Notes under the pieces: model-generated
Databases searched by the model: none
Seen by the model: only the letters and a program-made list of their open reading frames with translations
What the model was told of the DNA's origin: nothing
DNA from: a virus
Reading direction: 5' to 3' (one strand)
Length of the DNA stretch: 43,072 nt
Virus record (IMG/VR): IMGVR_UViG_3300035183_001148
Span: 1-43,072 of that record
Part shown: piece by piece, positions 7,349 through 15,134 of the stretch
Layout of the letters: the number at the start of each line of letters is the position of its first letter
Numbering within the stretch: the first letter of the stretch is position 1
Translations under genes and position numbers: made by a program

Positions 7349-8275
7349 TTGAAGTTGCGAAGGACTCAAAAGGTAGGACTTTATTTTGCCTCCGAAAAAA
7401 AGTCCTTGGATTTCGTTCATTCAGGGTGTACCTTGTTGGATTGCGTATTGGGGGGCGGATGGCCATTAGGTAGAATGGTGAACATCGTTGGAGATAAAAG
7501 CACTGGAAAAACTCTCCTGGCAATCGAGGCTATTGCCAACTTCCGTAGGCAACACCCAAACGGGGTAATAGCCTACAATGAGTCCGAGGCTGCCTTCGAT
7601 GATGAATACGCCCGGGCTCTGGGCATTGATATGGAGGAGGTAATACGCCCAGAATCCGTCACGGTGGAGGACTTGTTTGAAAGTCTGATCCAGTTTATTT
7701 CCACATGCAACACCAGAAAAAAGCCTGGCCTGTATATCGTGGACAGTTTGGACGCCTTGTCTGACAAGGCAGAACAGGAACGGAAAATAAGCGATAGCAC
7801 CTATGGAGCCTCTAAGCCAAAACAATTGGGCCAATTGTTTCGTCGCCTAATAAAGCCTCTGGAACGAAGCCAGGTTCTGGTGATGATAATTTCCCAGGTT
7901 CGGGATAACATTGGGGTCACTTTCGGGGAAAAGTATACCCGAAGTGGAGGGCATGCGATGGACTTTTATGCCTCTCAAATCCTGTGGCTAGCCAATGCAG
8001 GGCAGGTAAAGAAGACCATCAATGGGATTACCCGAACGATAGGGGTGGACATCAAGGCGAAGTGCAAAAAGAACAAGGTAGGTCTTCCTTTCAGGGAGTG
8101 CCAATTCCGAATCCTGTTTGGGTATGGGATTGATGATGAGGCCGCGAGCAGGGAATTCCTGAAGGTAGCGAAGGTCAATGCTCCAAAAGACCCGGAGGAA
8201 CTGCGTGAGGCAGTGAAAAGGACATGGTTCGACATTGAACAGAAATTCCTTCCTGCGAAGAGGAAATATTCATGA
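7346..8275 (+). CDS. recA: RecA/UvsX-family recombinase
   Basis: A 309-residue strand-exchange ATPase, shorter than bacterial RecA (about 350) and near UvsX size. Counting from the GTG start, Walker A GDKSTGKT is at about 49-56, the region YNESEAAFDDEY stands where RecA has its catalytic Glu, Walker B LYIVDSLDAL is at about 129-138, and SQVRDNIG with the following GEKYTRSGGHAMDFYAS corresponds to loop L2 and the conserved GG-ALKFYAS block. It would coat ssDNA and drive strand invasion for recombination-dependent replication, together with the SSB upstream and the SbcCD pair downstream. The large C-terminal domain of RecA is reduced. The stop overlaps the next ATG (ATGA). Confidence 0.92.
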   Translation: MLKLRRTQKVGLYFASEKKSLDFVHSGCTLLDCVLGGGWPLGRMVNIVGDKSTGKTLLAIEAIANFRRQHPNGVIAYNESEAAFDDEYARALGIDMEEVIRPESVTVEDLFESLIQFISTCNTRKKPGLYIVDSLDALSDKAEQERKISDSTYGASKPKQLGQLFRRLIKPLERSQVLVMIISQVRDNIGVTFGEKYTRSGGHAMDFYASQILWLANAGQVKKTINGITRTIGVDIKAKCKKNKVGLPFRECQFRILFGYGIDDEAASREFLKVAKVNAPKDPEELREAVKRTWFDIEQKFLPAKRKYS

Positions 8276-8514
8276 GCATTTGGGATGTTTACTCGCCTAC
8301 CAATCCGGACTTCAAGTTGGGGCAGGTGCAGTGTGGGACGGCAGCGGAGGCGTTGCAAAAGGCCAAGGAAAAGTTTGGAGGTACGGGGCATGGAGTCATT
8401 CGAGCAGATATTGACCACCATGAGTATGCCTGGGTGGAATCAAAAACGACCGGCCTTTGGGTGTATAAGAGGATGGGTTGGAGGGCATCAAGAAAGAGGA
8501 TGGAAATAGGATGA
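8272..8514 (+). CDS. Small protein of unknown function
   Basis: An 80-residue protein I do not recognise. It starts MSIWDVYSPTNPDFKLGQVQCGTAAEALQKAKEKFG and ends with a basic stretch (KRMGWRASRKRMEIG). The pattern of a short beta strand, a helix with AAEALQKAKEKF and further strands (GVIRADIDHHEYAWVES) suggests a compact alpha/beta fold. Its ATG overlaps the recombinase stop and its own stop overlaps the next ATG at 8511, so it is translated as part of a chain of coupled genes. GAGGAA upstream of the start supports it. Confidence 0.7.
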   Translation: MSIWDVYSPTNPDFKLGQVQCGTAAEALQKAKEKFGGTGHGVIRADIDHHEYAWVESKTTGLWVYKRMGWRASRKRMEIG

Positions 8515-9053
8515 AAGGGAAAAGGATGAACAGCAAGCAAAAAGGGAATGCCTTTGAAAGGGAAATTTGCCGGAGGCTCAGCCTATGGTACTCTAAAGGA
8601 AAGCGGTCCGACATATTTTGGAGAACGGCTACAAGTGGAGGCAGGGCTACTTCAGGATTGAAGGCAGGGAAGCTTTATAGGTCTCAGGTTGGGGATGTCG
8701 GGGCAGTGGACGAGGTGGGAGCTGAATTCCTTTCCAAATACATTTTGGAACTAAAGCATTACAGGAATTTGGGGCTGGAAACTTTCGTCACCCGTGGAGA
8801 AGGTCTTTTGATGCGGTTTTGGGAAAAACTGTGCAAGGAATCGGTAGTGTATGGTAAAACTCCAATCCTGATCGCCAAACAAAACAACCGGCCCATTGTC
8901 GTTCTAATAGCCGACCCGCCTGCTTCGATGGGAACTCCTAGGGCTGTGATATTTCCTAGGGCGAGCGGAGCAATGAAGGCTAGCCTATTCCTATTCGAGG
9001 ACATTTTCAATGAAAGGAAGCGCATTAGTATCCGACCTGCACCTAACCGATAG
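8511..9053 (+). CDS. PD-(D/E)XK nuclease, probable Holliday-junction resolvase
   Basis: A protein of about 180 residues. Seen: KQKGNAFEREICRRLS (an N-terminal helix with a conserved Glu), then after a variable part VGDVGAVDE and ILELKHYRN, which fit the Asp and E-x-K of the PD-(D/E)XK fold. KGNAFERE openings are typical of archaeal Hjc-type and phage resolvases. It would cut branched DNA made by the recombinase just upstream. ATG 8511 is chosen because it overlaps the previous stop (ATGA); ATG 8526, with GGGAAAAGG before it, is a good alternative, giving 175 residues. Its last 44 bases overlap the SbcD-like gene. A general recombination endonuclease such as a VRR-NUC-like enzyme is the main alternative. 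Confidence 0.62.
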   Translation: MKGKRMNSKQKGNAFEREICRRLSLWYSKGKRSDIFWRTATSGGRATSGLKAGKLYRSQVGDVGAVDEVGAEFLSKYILELKHYRNLGLETFVTRGEGLLMRFWEKLCKESVVYGKTPILIAKQNNRPIVVLIADPPASMGTPRAVIFPRASGAMKASLFLFEDIFNERKRISIRPAPNR

Positions 9054-10017
9054 GTCTGTGGATGAATATCGATGGAAACTTTTTGAACATCTGGAGCAGG
9101 TGTTTGCGAACGGAATGTTGGATTCGCTTTGGGTCCTAGGGGATCTGACCGAATTTAAGGACTATCACAGTAGCAGATTGGTCAACCGGATCATAGATTC
9201 CTTTTGGAGACTGCGCACAAAAACCAAATTGAACGAAATCCATATCGTCAAGGGGAACCATGATGGCGTAGATCCAAACACTCCCTATTTCCTTTTCCTA
9301 AATCGAATCCCCTGGATCAGGTTCTACCATAAACCAACCGTCATTGACTTCAAGGGGGAAAAAATTGCGGTCCTACCACATTCGACAAAGCCGGAGGAAG
9401 ATTGGGGGGAAATTGAATTAGGAAACCCTTCCTTCATCCTGACCCACGCTACCTTCAGCGGAGCGGAGGGGGAGAATGGAGTGAGACTGAGCGGGCTTCC
9501 ACCGGATCTATTCGATGGGATTCGAGCCAAGGTATTTTCTGGCGATATCCACGTCCCTCAGAAGGTGGGCAGGGTTGAATACATTGGAAGTCCTTACCCA
9601 ATTCGATTTGGAGACTCATTTGAAGGAAGGACGATTACCTTTCCTTTGGGGAAAAGGAAGGACATTCCTTTGCCTAATATACGCAAAGCCAAAGCCAGAA
9701 TCAGGAGCGTTGAGGACTTGAAGGCAGTTTCACTTTCCAAAGGCGATATGTTGAAAGTGGAATTGGAATTGCGCGAATCGGAAATAGGCCGGTGGCACAA
9801 GGAAAAGCGGGACATATTGAATTGGTGCAAACGGAAGGGCATCATTCTGGCAGGAATCGAATTGAAACGTTCCAAACTGAAAAGGATGAGGGTCGGGGTA
9901 AAGTTTCAGGCCGAGACTCCTGGGAAAATCGTGGAACGGTATTGCAGGGCAAGGGATGTTGATGCTAGCCTAACCCAAATAGGAGTGGACTTGGTGGATG
10001 ACGATGGAACTCAATAG
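9010..10017 (+). CDS. sbcD: SbcD/Mre11/gp47-like metallophosphoesterase nuclease
   Basis: A 335-residue nuclease subunit. The metal-binding motifs of calcineurin-type phosphoesterases are in order: SDLHLTD (residues 8-14), LGDLTEF (GDL rather than the usual GDLFD), VKGNHD, LTHATF, and FSGDIHVPQ (GDIH for the usual GHxH). Together with its neighbour it would process double-strand ends into 3' tails for the recombinase, as T4 gp47/gp46 do. The start lies inside the resolvase gene with GAGGA 7 bases upstream, and its end overlaps the SbcC-like gene by 20 bases, which is typical for co-translated partners. The C-terminal half (about 225-335) is charged and likely forms the capping and ATPase-binding parts. 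Confidence 0.85.
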   Translation: MKGSALVSDLHLTDRSVDEYRWKLFEHLEQVFANGMLDSLWVLGDLTEFKDYHSSRLVNRIIDSFWRLRTKTKLNEIHIVKGNHDGVDPNTPYFLFLNRIPWIRFYHKPTVIDFKGEKIAVLPHSTKPEEDWGEIELGNPSFILTHATFSGAEGENGVRLSGLPPDLFDGIRAKVFSGDIHVPQKVGRVEYIGSPYPIRFGDSFEGRTITFPLGKRKDIPLPNIRKAKARIRSVEDLKAVSLSKGDMLKVELELRESEIGRWHKEKRDILNWCKRKGIILAGIELKRSKLKRMRVGVKFQAETPGKIVERYCRARDVDASLTQIGVDLVDDDGTQ

Positions 10018-11824
10018 GATCGAGGTGGAGGGGTTCAAAAGTTTCCAAAAACCTCAAGTGCTCGAATTATCCTCACTCCCGGCCGGGCTCTATTACGTTT
10101 CCGGAGTGAACGAAGTAGAGGAGGTTTTGGAAGGGAATGGAGCAGGAAAGTCCTCACTCTATGAATCGGTCTTTTGGGCGTTGTATGGGAAGACCTCTAG
10201 GAATGTTAGGGGAGGGAACATCCATTCCTGGAATTACAAAGGCCCATGCCGAGTGGTATTGGAAACCAACATCGGCACTGTACGAAGGGAGAGGACGGGG
10301 AAAGGGATCGTTCTGGAACTGAATGGAGAGGTCATTGACCAGAGGACACTAGAAACCAGACTGCGGCTTACCCCGGACGCATTCCTGCATTCCTTATACC
10401 TTGCCCAATTTTCTCCGTGCTTCATCGACCTGAGTCCGTCGGCTAGGATGGAGCTCTATTCCGAAATTATGGAATTGGAATTTTGGGAGAACAAGTCTAG
10501 GTATGCAGGAGAAATCAAAGGGGAATTTGAGTCCACCTTATCCACGTTGGACAAAAAGTGTGAGAGGCTCCAAGGAGCTTTGTCGGAATTGAAAATTGCC
10601 TGCGCCAATTCAATCGAGGAGAAAAATAGGTGGGTAACGGAGCACCGCAAAAGAATGCGGGCAGTGGAAAGTGAGGTCCAGGAGGCAAAGGAAGCCCTAG
10701 AAAAAGCCCGAAAGGAAACTGCTCAGGCGGAGAAAAGGCTTGAGAAGGTGAAGGCGGAAGCCGTCACGTTCAACAATGAAGCGGAAAAGGTCAGGGTAAG
10801 AATAGAAGGGCTGAGGAAAAGGCTTGATGAGGCAAGGGAGGGATTGGCTGTAAGACTTGATAGGTTGAAACAATTGAAGGAGAGCCTCAAGGATTTCGAA
10901 GCCCTGGGTCCCATTTGTAGGCACTGTAAACAAAAGGTGGATAGCAGGCATAAAGCCAAGCATCTAGCAGGCCTGGCCGAGGAGATAGAAAATGCGGAGA
11001 AGGAAGTGGCTAGGGCTAAGGAGGAGGTAAGGAACAGGGAGAGGCTAATTGAGGAACAACAGAAGGCAGGGGCTGCCCGATTGACTCCTCCCAACGTAGA
11101 CCTGGCCTATTCCATGCTACGGGCGGCGAAGGATAAGGAGAGGCATTTGGAATCAATGCTTGAGCACAAGGTTAAGGAGCTGAATGAAAGGAGGGAAGAG
11201 CCCAATCCCTGGGATGCACGAGGAAAGGAGCTGGAGAGGAGAAGGGATGCGGCACGAATGGAGCTATCCAAATTGAAAACGGATCTACAGGAGGTTAGAT
11301 GGTTTGCCAATGCGTTTGATTTTTGGGCCAGGAGTTTCAAGGACATTCGGTTTTTCGTCATCAGGGAAAGCCTGGAACAATTGAATGCCGAGGTCAATGA
11401 GTCATTGATCCAATTGGGACTTAAGGATTGGAGGATCGAATTTGAATTGGAGAAGGAGACCAAATCAGGATCGGTGAAGCGAGGATTTGTCTGTTCGGTG
11501 TATTCCCCTCACACCGAAAAGCAGGTCGAGTGGGAGGCATGGAGTGGAGGGGAATCTCAACGTTTGCGGTTGGCTGCCCAATTGGGAATAGCCAACCTGA
11601 TACTGACCCGGTCCGGGGTTGGGTCTAACTTCGAGTTTCTGGACGAGCCGAGTAACTGGCTGAGTGAGGCAGGCATCAAGGATTTGTTGGAGGTGCTCGA
11701 GGAAAGGGCTTTGAGGTATGAAAGGCGAATTTTGATTGCGGACCACAGGACGTTGGATTATCCATTTGCTGGGGAAATCCGGATAACCAAATCGGCGGCT
11801 GGAAGTCAAATTGAGGTTGTCTAA
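9998..11824 (+). CDS. sbcC: SbcC/Rad50/gp46-like ATPase
   Basis: A 608-residue SMC-like ATPase, close in size to T4 gp46 and much shorter than bacterial SbcC. Seen: N-terminal IEVEGFKSFQ, Walker A GNGAGKSS (46-53), two long coiled-coil arms rich in Glu/Lys (about 170-300 and 320-430), a zinc hook ICRHCKQKVD (Cys307, Cys310), the ABC signature WSGGESQRLRLA, Walker B FEFLDEPSNWLS, and a C-terminal D-loop and switch region ending in DHRTL. It partners with the upstream nuclease. The start may be ATG 9998 or ATG 10004; GGTGG before 10004 makes the latter plausible. The next gene follows after a strong Shine-Dalgarno. Confidence 0.9.
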   Translation: MTMELNRIEVEGFKSFQKPQVLELSSLPAGLYYVSGVNEVEEVLEGNGAGKSSLYESVFWALYGKTSRNVRGGNIHSWNYKGPCRVVLETNIGTVRRERTGKGIVLELNGEVIDQRTLETRLRLTPDAFLHSLYLAQFSPCFIDLSPSARMELYSEIMELEFWENKSRYAGEIKGEFESTLSTLDKKCERLQGALSELKIACANSIEEKNRWVTEHRKRMRAVESEVQEAKEALEKARKETAQAEKRLEKVKAEAVTFNNEAEKVRVRIEGLRKRLDEAREGLAVRLDRLKQLKESLKDFEALGPICRHCKQKVDSRHKAKHLAGLAEEIENAEKEVARAKEEVRNRERLIEEQQKAGAARLTPPNVDLAYSMLRAAKDKERHLESMLEHKVKELNERREEPNPWDARGKELERRRDAARMELSKLKTDLQEVRWFANAFDFWARSFKDIRFFVIRESLEQLNAEVNESLIQLGLKDWRIEFELEKETKSGSVKRGFVCSVYSPHTEKQVEWEAWSGGESQRLRLAAQLGIANLILTRSGVGSNFEFLDEPSNWLSEAGIKDLLEVLEERALRYERRILIADHRTLDYPFAGEIRITKSAAGSQIEVV

Positions 11825-11836
11825 AGGAGGGTGTAT

Positions 11837-12493
11837 ATGTTTTTTCCTCATCAGTGCCCGACCATCGTCCTCGCTCCCCATCCTGATGATGAGGTGCTGG
11901 GTTGCGGTGGGTTGATTTACAGGTTAAGAAAAATGGACATCAAGGTCCAGGTTGTTCTGGCCACAGGAACAGAGGAGCGGGTAAAGGAGTCAATCAGTGC
12001 GGGGCAGGTGCTGGGACTGCAGGAAACCGACTACCTCCACCTGGGACTAGAGGAAGGTGGGATTCGAAACCGCGACCATTCCAGCTCCTCGATGTTGGCA
12101 TCGAAAGTCCAGCAGCTTCGAAATGAATTCCCCAAAGTCCAGATCCTTCTGCCGTTTAGGTGGGATGGACATAAGGATCATGAGGACTTGTACTGGATGG
12201 CTGCATTCGTTCTGGGACCAAGGTATCAGGAAAAGGATGGGGGGCAATTGCTGGTGTATGAATACCCCATTTGGGTACGCAATACGTTGGGCTGGAGAAG
12301 GTTGGGACCGGAGAAGTCATTCGACTTCACGAGGTCTATTCGCCTGACGCAGGAAGAAAAGGAGGCCAAGCAAAAGGCAACCATGCAGTTCCAATCCCAG
12401 CTACCTTCCCTTAGGCAGGTAGCGCGGGGGGAGTTTCTTGATGGGCTGATTGGAGGGGACTATGAATATTTCCGACCCACTAGAGTTTGGTGA
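11837..12493 (+). CDS. PIG-L/LmbE-family deacetylase
   Basis: A 218-residue protein of the PIG-L fold, a family of zinc enzymes that remove acetyl groups from N-acetylglucosamine-type sugars or related conjugates. Seen: VLAPHPDDEVLGCGG (residues 11-25) with the His and Asp metal ligands, a Rossmann-like strand (KVQVVLATGTEE), and RWDGHKDHEDLY carrying the downstream His ligands. AAGGAGG at 11824-11830 sits 6 bases before ATG 11837, so I prefer it to GTG 11831. Its substrate is unknown. Placement in the same operon as replication genes and a DpdA-like enzyme raises the possibility of a role in sugar or base modification of DNA, but that is inference; cell-envelope sugars or a thiol cofactor are alternatives. 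Confidence 0.85.
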   Translation: MFFPHQCPTIVLAPHPDDEVLGCGGLIYRLRKMDIKVQVVLATGTEERVKESISAGQVLGLQETDYLHLGLEEGGIRNRDHSSSSMLASKVQQLRNEFPKVQILLPFRWDGHKDHEDLYWMAAFVLGPRYQEKDGGQLLVYEYPIWVRNTLGWRRLGPEKSFDFTRSIRLTQEEKEAKQKATMQFQSQLPSLRQVARGEFLDGLIGGDYEYFRPTRVW

Positions 12494-12686
12494 CAAATCC
12501 ACCCCATTGAAGGCGCTGATTCAATACTCCCGATTCCGTGCGCGTTCGGCCTGGAGCACACGGGAAGCGGAGGAATGGGCAATTGCTGCCACAGTGATCG
12601 AAAACGCTACCAACCCCGGAAGATTCCTTCTGGTCAGGTTGCTCTGGTTTGTGGCAGGGGTTTGCGTAGGAATGTTGTTTTTGTGA
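12462..12686 (+). CDS. Small membrane protein of unknown function
   Basis: A 74-residue protein beginning MNISDPLEFGDKSTPLKALIQYSRF and ending in one clear membrane segment (LLVRLLWFVAGVCVGMLFL) at the very C terminus. The soluble part is helical and contains ARSAWSTREAEEWAIAATVIENA. GGAGGGG lies 4 bases before the ATG. It overlaps the end of the deacetylase gene by 32 bases in another frame. A tail-anchored topology is likely. I do not recognise the family. Confidence 0.6.
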   Translation: MNISDPLEFGDKSTPLKALIQYSRFRARSAWSTREAEEWAIAATVIENATNPGRFLLVRLLWFVAGVCVGMLFL

Positions 12687-12701
12687 TGGCAGGAGGAAGA
12701 T

Positions 12702-13126
<425 letters not shown>

Positions 13127-13130
<4 letters not shown>

Positions 13131-13393
13131 TGGAAAAAGGTGAGGAAAGGAGGCGGGAGAAGTGTGAGGAATGTGGACAGGAGATGGGGCAGCGGAGGAA
13201 AAATAAAAGGTTTTGCTCGGCGAAGTGTAGGTATGAGTTTTGGAAAAGGAAGAATAGGCCTGATGGAATGATGCTCATTTCCAAACAGGCCTATAGGGAC
13301 ATGCAGGAGGAATTGCGCGGGCTGAGGGAAAGGGTAATGGAACTGGAATCCCGCACCGCCGCGCATCCGAAGGCTGCTACTGGCAAGCCTTGA
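13127..13393 (+). CDS. Small zinc-finger protein
   Basis: An 88-residue basic protein with a four-cysteine zinc site, CEECG (Cys at 12 and 15 by my count) and RFCSAKCRYEFWKRK about 14 residues later, followed by a coiled helix (MQEELRGLRERVMELESR). The CxxC...FCSxxCR pattern is shared by small zinc-ribbon proteins that bind nucleic acid. ATG 13127 or 13130 are both possible after GGGGGGAAGG. It is the last + strand gene and its 3' end overlaps the convergent o-spanin gene by 17 bases. Confidence 0.6.
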
Positions 13394-13649
13394 TTGCAGC
13401 CATAGCCTTCAGCACAAAGGCTGACAGACTCTCCCGCTCCTCCGCTAACAACAAAACCAGATCCCGGTCATTCAACTTTAAGGCCTCCTTGTTCGGAGTA
13501 ATCTTGGGGGCCTCCAATGCCTCAATCTTGCAAGGCACTTCGACAGGAATCCGTACCTCATACGGAACTGGCCTTTCCACCACACGCTGTTCCAGCGAAG
13601 CACACCCCGCTGCCGATGCTGCTAACAGAACGATGCCTAGGAGTTTCAT
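13377..13649 (-). CDS. Outer-membrane spanin subunit (o-spanin, Rz1-like lipoprotein)
   Basis: A 90-residue lipoprotein. Seen: signal peptide MKLLGIVLLAASAAGC with a lipobox (SAAGC, Cys16), then a Pro-rich stretch (RPVPYEVRIPVEVPCKIE), as in Rz1-type proteins, and a C-terminal helix. It would be anchored in the outer membrane and join the i-spanin across the periplasm to fuse the membranes in the last step of lysis. Its ATG overlaps the i-spanin stop by four bases (ATGA), the usual close pairing. The 3' end overlaps the convergent zinc-finger gene. Confidence 0.82.
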   Translation of the reverse strand: MKLLGIVLLAASAAGCASLEQRVVERPVPYEVRIPVEVPCKIEALEAPKITPNKEALKLNDRDLVLLLAEERESLSAFVLKAMAAIKACQ

Positions 13650-14083
13650 TGTGAGAACCTCTGCCTGACAAGTTTCAACCCTTCGGAACAGGAATCGCCC
13701 TCGGAGGACACCCTCGACCTAACCTCTTTAAACCATCTGGCGTTTTCCTCATAGGACTGCGCCTCACGTTTAGCCTTTGCCACAGCCTGTTTGACCTGAA
13801 TTTCCCTTTCCTTTGCCCTCTCCTCCAAACGCAATATAGCCTCGTTTTGTTTTGCCAGGCTGGACTCCAATTGCGTTGCTCGCGTATCACATTCTGCCTT
13901 CCTGCTGACCAACTCCTCGATTCGGGGGAGAAGTCGTGCCTCGGCTGCCTTTTCTCCCCTCCTGACTCCAGTGTCGAAAACGATGACCATAACCAATACC
14001 GCTGCCAGGGCCACCATAAGGTATATCAAAAACGTGCCTCCTTTGCCCAACAGAAATTGCCTGATGATTGCCCATCCAATCAT
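13646..14083 (-). CDS. Inner-membrane spanin subunit (i-spanin, Rz-like)
   Basis: A 145-residue type II membrane protein: one N-terminal segment (GTFLIYLMVALAAVLVMVIVF, residues 16-36) then a periplasmic coiled coil rich in Glu, Arg and Lys (RIEELVSRKAECDTRATQLES and on). This is the standard i-spanin layout and it sits directly before the o-spanin gene. GAGGAGG lies 6 bases before the ATG. Cys residues in the periplasmic part may form the dimer disulfide seen in Rz of lambda; that is inference. The pair tells that the host has an outer membrane. Confidence 0.85.
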   Translation of the reverse strand: MIGWAIIRQFLLGKGGTFLIYLMVALAAVLVMVIVFDTGVRRGEKAAEARLLPRIEELVSRKAECDTRATQLESSLAKQNEAILRLEERAKEREIQVKQAVAKAKREAQSYEENARWFKEVRSRVSSEGDSCSEGLKLVRQRFSQ

Positions 14084-14112
14084 ATCGAACCTCCTCTACT
14101 GTGAAAGTTCCA

Positions 14113-14400
14113 TCAAGGTGTTCCCTCATTTTTTGGAACCTTATATTTATCCCTAACGAATTGCACCGCTCCTATCACTGCGAGATTGGAAGTGGCTACG
14201 AGAAGGTGTTCCCAAGGAAGAACAGGGGGAGCAGGAATCTGCATCCCGGTAAATGTGGATATCAAAGTGGTGGCCCAAAACAAAGGGCCCCAGATAACTA
14301 TTTGCCAGAGGTACCCATAAACCACAATCAATGCATAGGCCCTTTTCCAATCCAAAATATTCAACACCTTCAACAGCCTGATGCCTCCTTCTGATGGCAT
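14113..14400 (-). CDS. Candidate holin
   Basis: A 95-residue membrane protein directly before the spanin genes. Hydrophobic stretches at about 21-45 (YALIVVYGYLWQIVIWGPLFW and on) and about 65-80 (HLLVATSNLAVIGAVQFV) suggest two or three membrane passes, and the C terminus is charged (RDKYKVPKNEGTP). Size, topology and position fit a holin that would permeabilise the inner membrane at a set time. GGAGGG precedes the ATG by about 10 bases. The other small membrane protein at 14,849 could be the holin instead, with this one as its partner. Confidence 0.65.
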   Translation of the reverse strand: MPSEGGIRLLKVLNILDWKRAYALIVVYGYLWQIVIWGPLFWATTLISTFTGMQIPAPPVLPWEHLLVATSNLAVIGAVQFVRDKYKVPKNEGTP

Positions 14401-14422
14401 AGAACATTCCCTCCTACACGCC

Positions 14423-14848
14423 CTAGGTAGTTGGTGGGGCCTTAAGGATCAAAATTCTGATCTCCTCTCCTCTTTGGTTGGCCGCATCCAACAATGAAAA
14501 AAGCCTTTGAAATGCCTGAGCCGATTTATAAATTGCCTTCCTATCCGTTGCCAATTCATCCCCGACCAATATACATCCTTCAGTATCTAAGTGGGTGTTA
14601 CCTGGATGAATGCGAACCCCATCAAACCCTGGGACATCCAACAAAAGAGGCAATTGCCTTTTGAATTTTGGGGAATAGGTAATGACGACCTTATACTCCC
14701 CTTCAGGAATGGCTGTCCCGCCCGGCACCTTGATTCCATCTGGTCTAACTACATCCTCCAGAGTGTGACAAAACCAATCCATTCCCACAAACAAATCCCC
14801 TATGGTTTCGTCCTCCTGAGGAAATGAACGCAAAAGGTGTAATTTCAT
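14423..14848 (-). CDS. DUF5675-like protein in the lysis cassette
   Basis: A 141-residue protein that matches my memory of DUF5675: MKLHLLRSFPQEDETIGDLF, CHTLEDVVRPDGIKVPGGTAIPEGEYKV, then VPGFDGVRIHPGNTHLDTEGCILVGD. The conserved His in RIHPGN and Cys in DTEGCI are arranged like the His and Cys of YkuD-type L,D-transpeptidases (HG...SHGCIR), which suggests an enzyme acting on peptidoglycan, though the family's function is not established to my knowledge. It lies between two small membrane proteins in the lysis region, and no muramidase, amidase or peptidase endolysin is otherwise visible here. Its ATG follows the upstream stop directly (TGAATG). Confidence 0.72.
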   Translation of the reverse strand: MKLHLLRSFPQEDETIGDLFVGMDWFCHTLEDVVRPDGIKVPGGTAIPEGEYKVVITYSPKFKRQLPLLLDVPGFDGVRIHPGNTHLDTEGCILVGDELATDRKAIYKSAQAFQRLFSLLDAANQRGEEIRILILKAPPTT

Positions 14849-15106
14849 TCACGGTCTCCTGGTTATCAATGCCTTTATCCCCTCCCATAAAGCCAACAGC
14901 ATTGCACTGACGATTATGCCTAGAAATGAAATTGCCCCAGCACGTCTAAGGGAGGCGATGAAGTCCCTATGTTCCTGCACCCATCTAACAGTATCCACAA
15001 CGTCCTTAATTTCCAATCCGTACCTTTTTGTTAGGATCTCCAAAAAAATGTCCACCTCCAAGGCAGCCTTCAACTTTTCCTTTTCGTAGGTATCCTCTTC
15101 CATCAT
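14849..15106 (-). CDS. Small C-terminally anchored membrane protein, possible holin or antiholin
   Basis: An 85-residue protein with a charged helical N-terminal half (MMEEDTYEKEKLKAALEVDIFLEILTKRYG, given here in short) and one membrane segment near the C terminus (AGAISFLGIIVSAMLLALWEG) followed by a short basic tail. GGAG lies a few bases before the tandem ATGs. Position in the lysis cassette suggests a holin-type or regulatory role; I do not recognise the family. Confidence 0.55.
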   Translation of the reverse strand: MMEEDTYEKEKLKAALEVDIFLEILTKRYGLEIKDVVDTVRWVQEHRDFIASLRRAGAISFLGIIVSAMLLALWEGIKALITRRP

Positions 15107-15134
15107 TAAGCTCCAGTTTTAGATTGCTGCCTCG

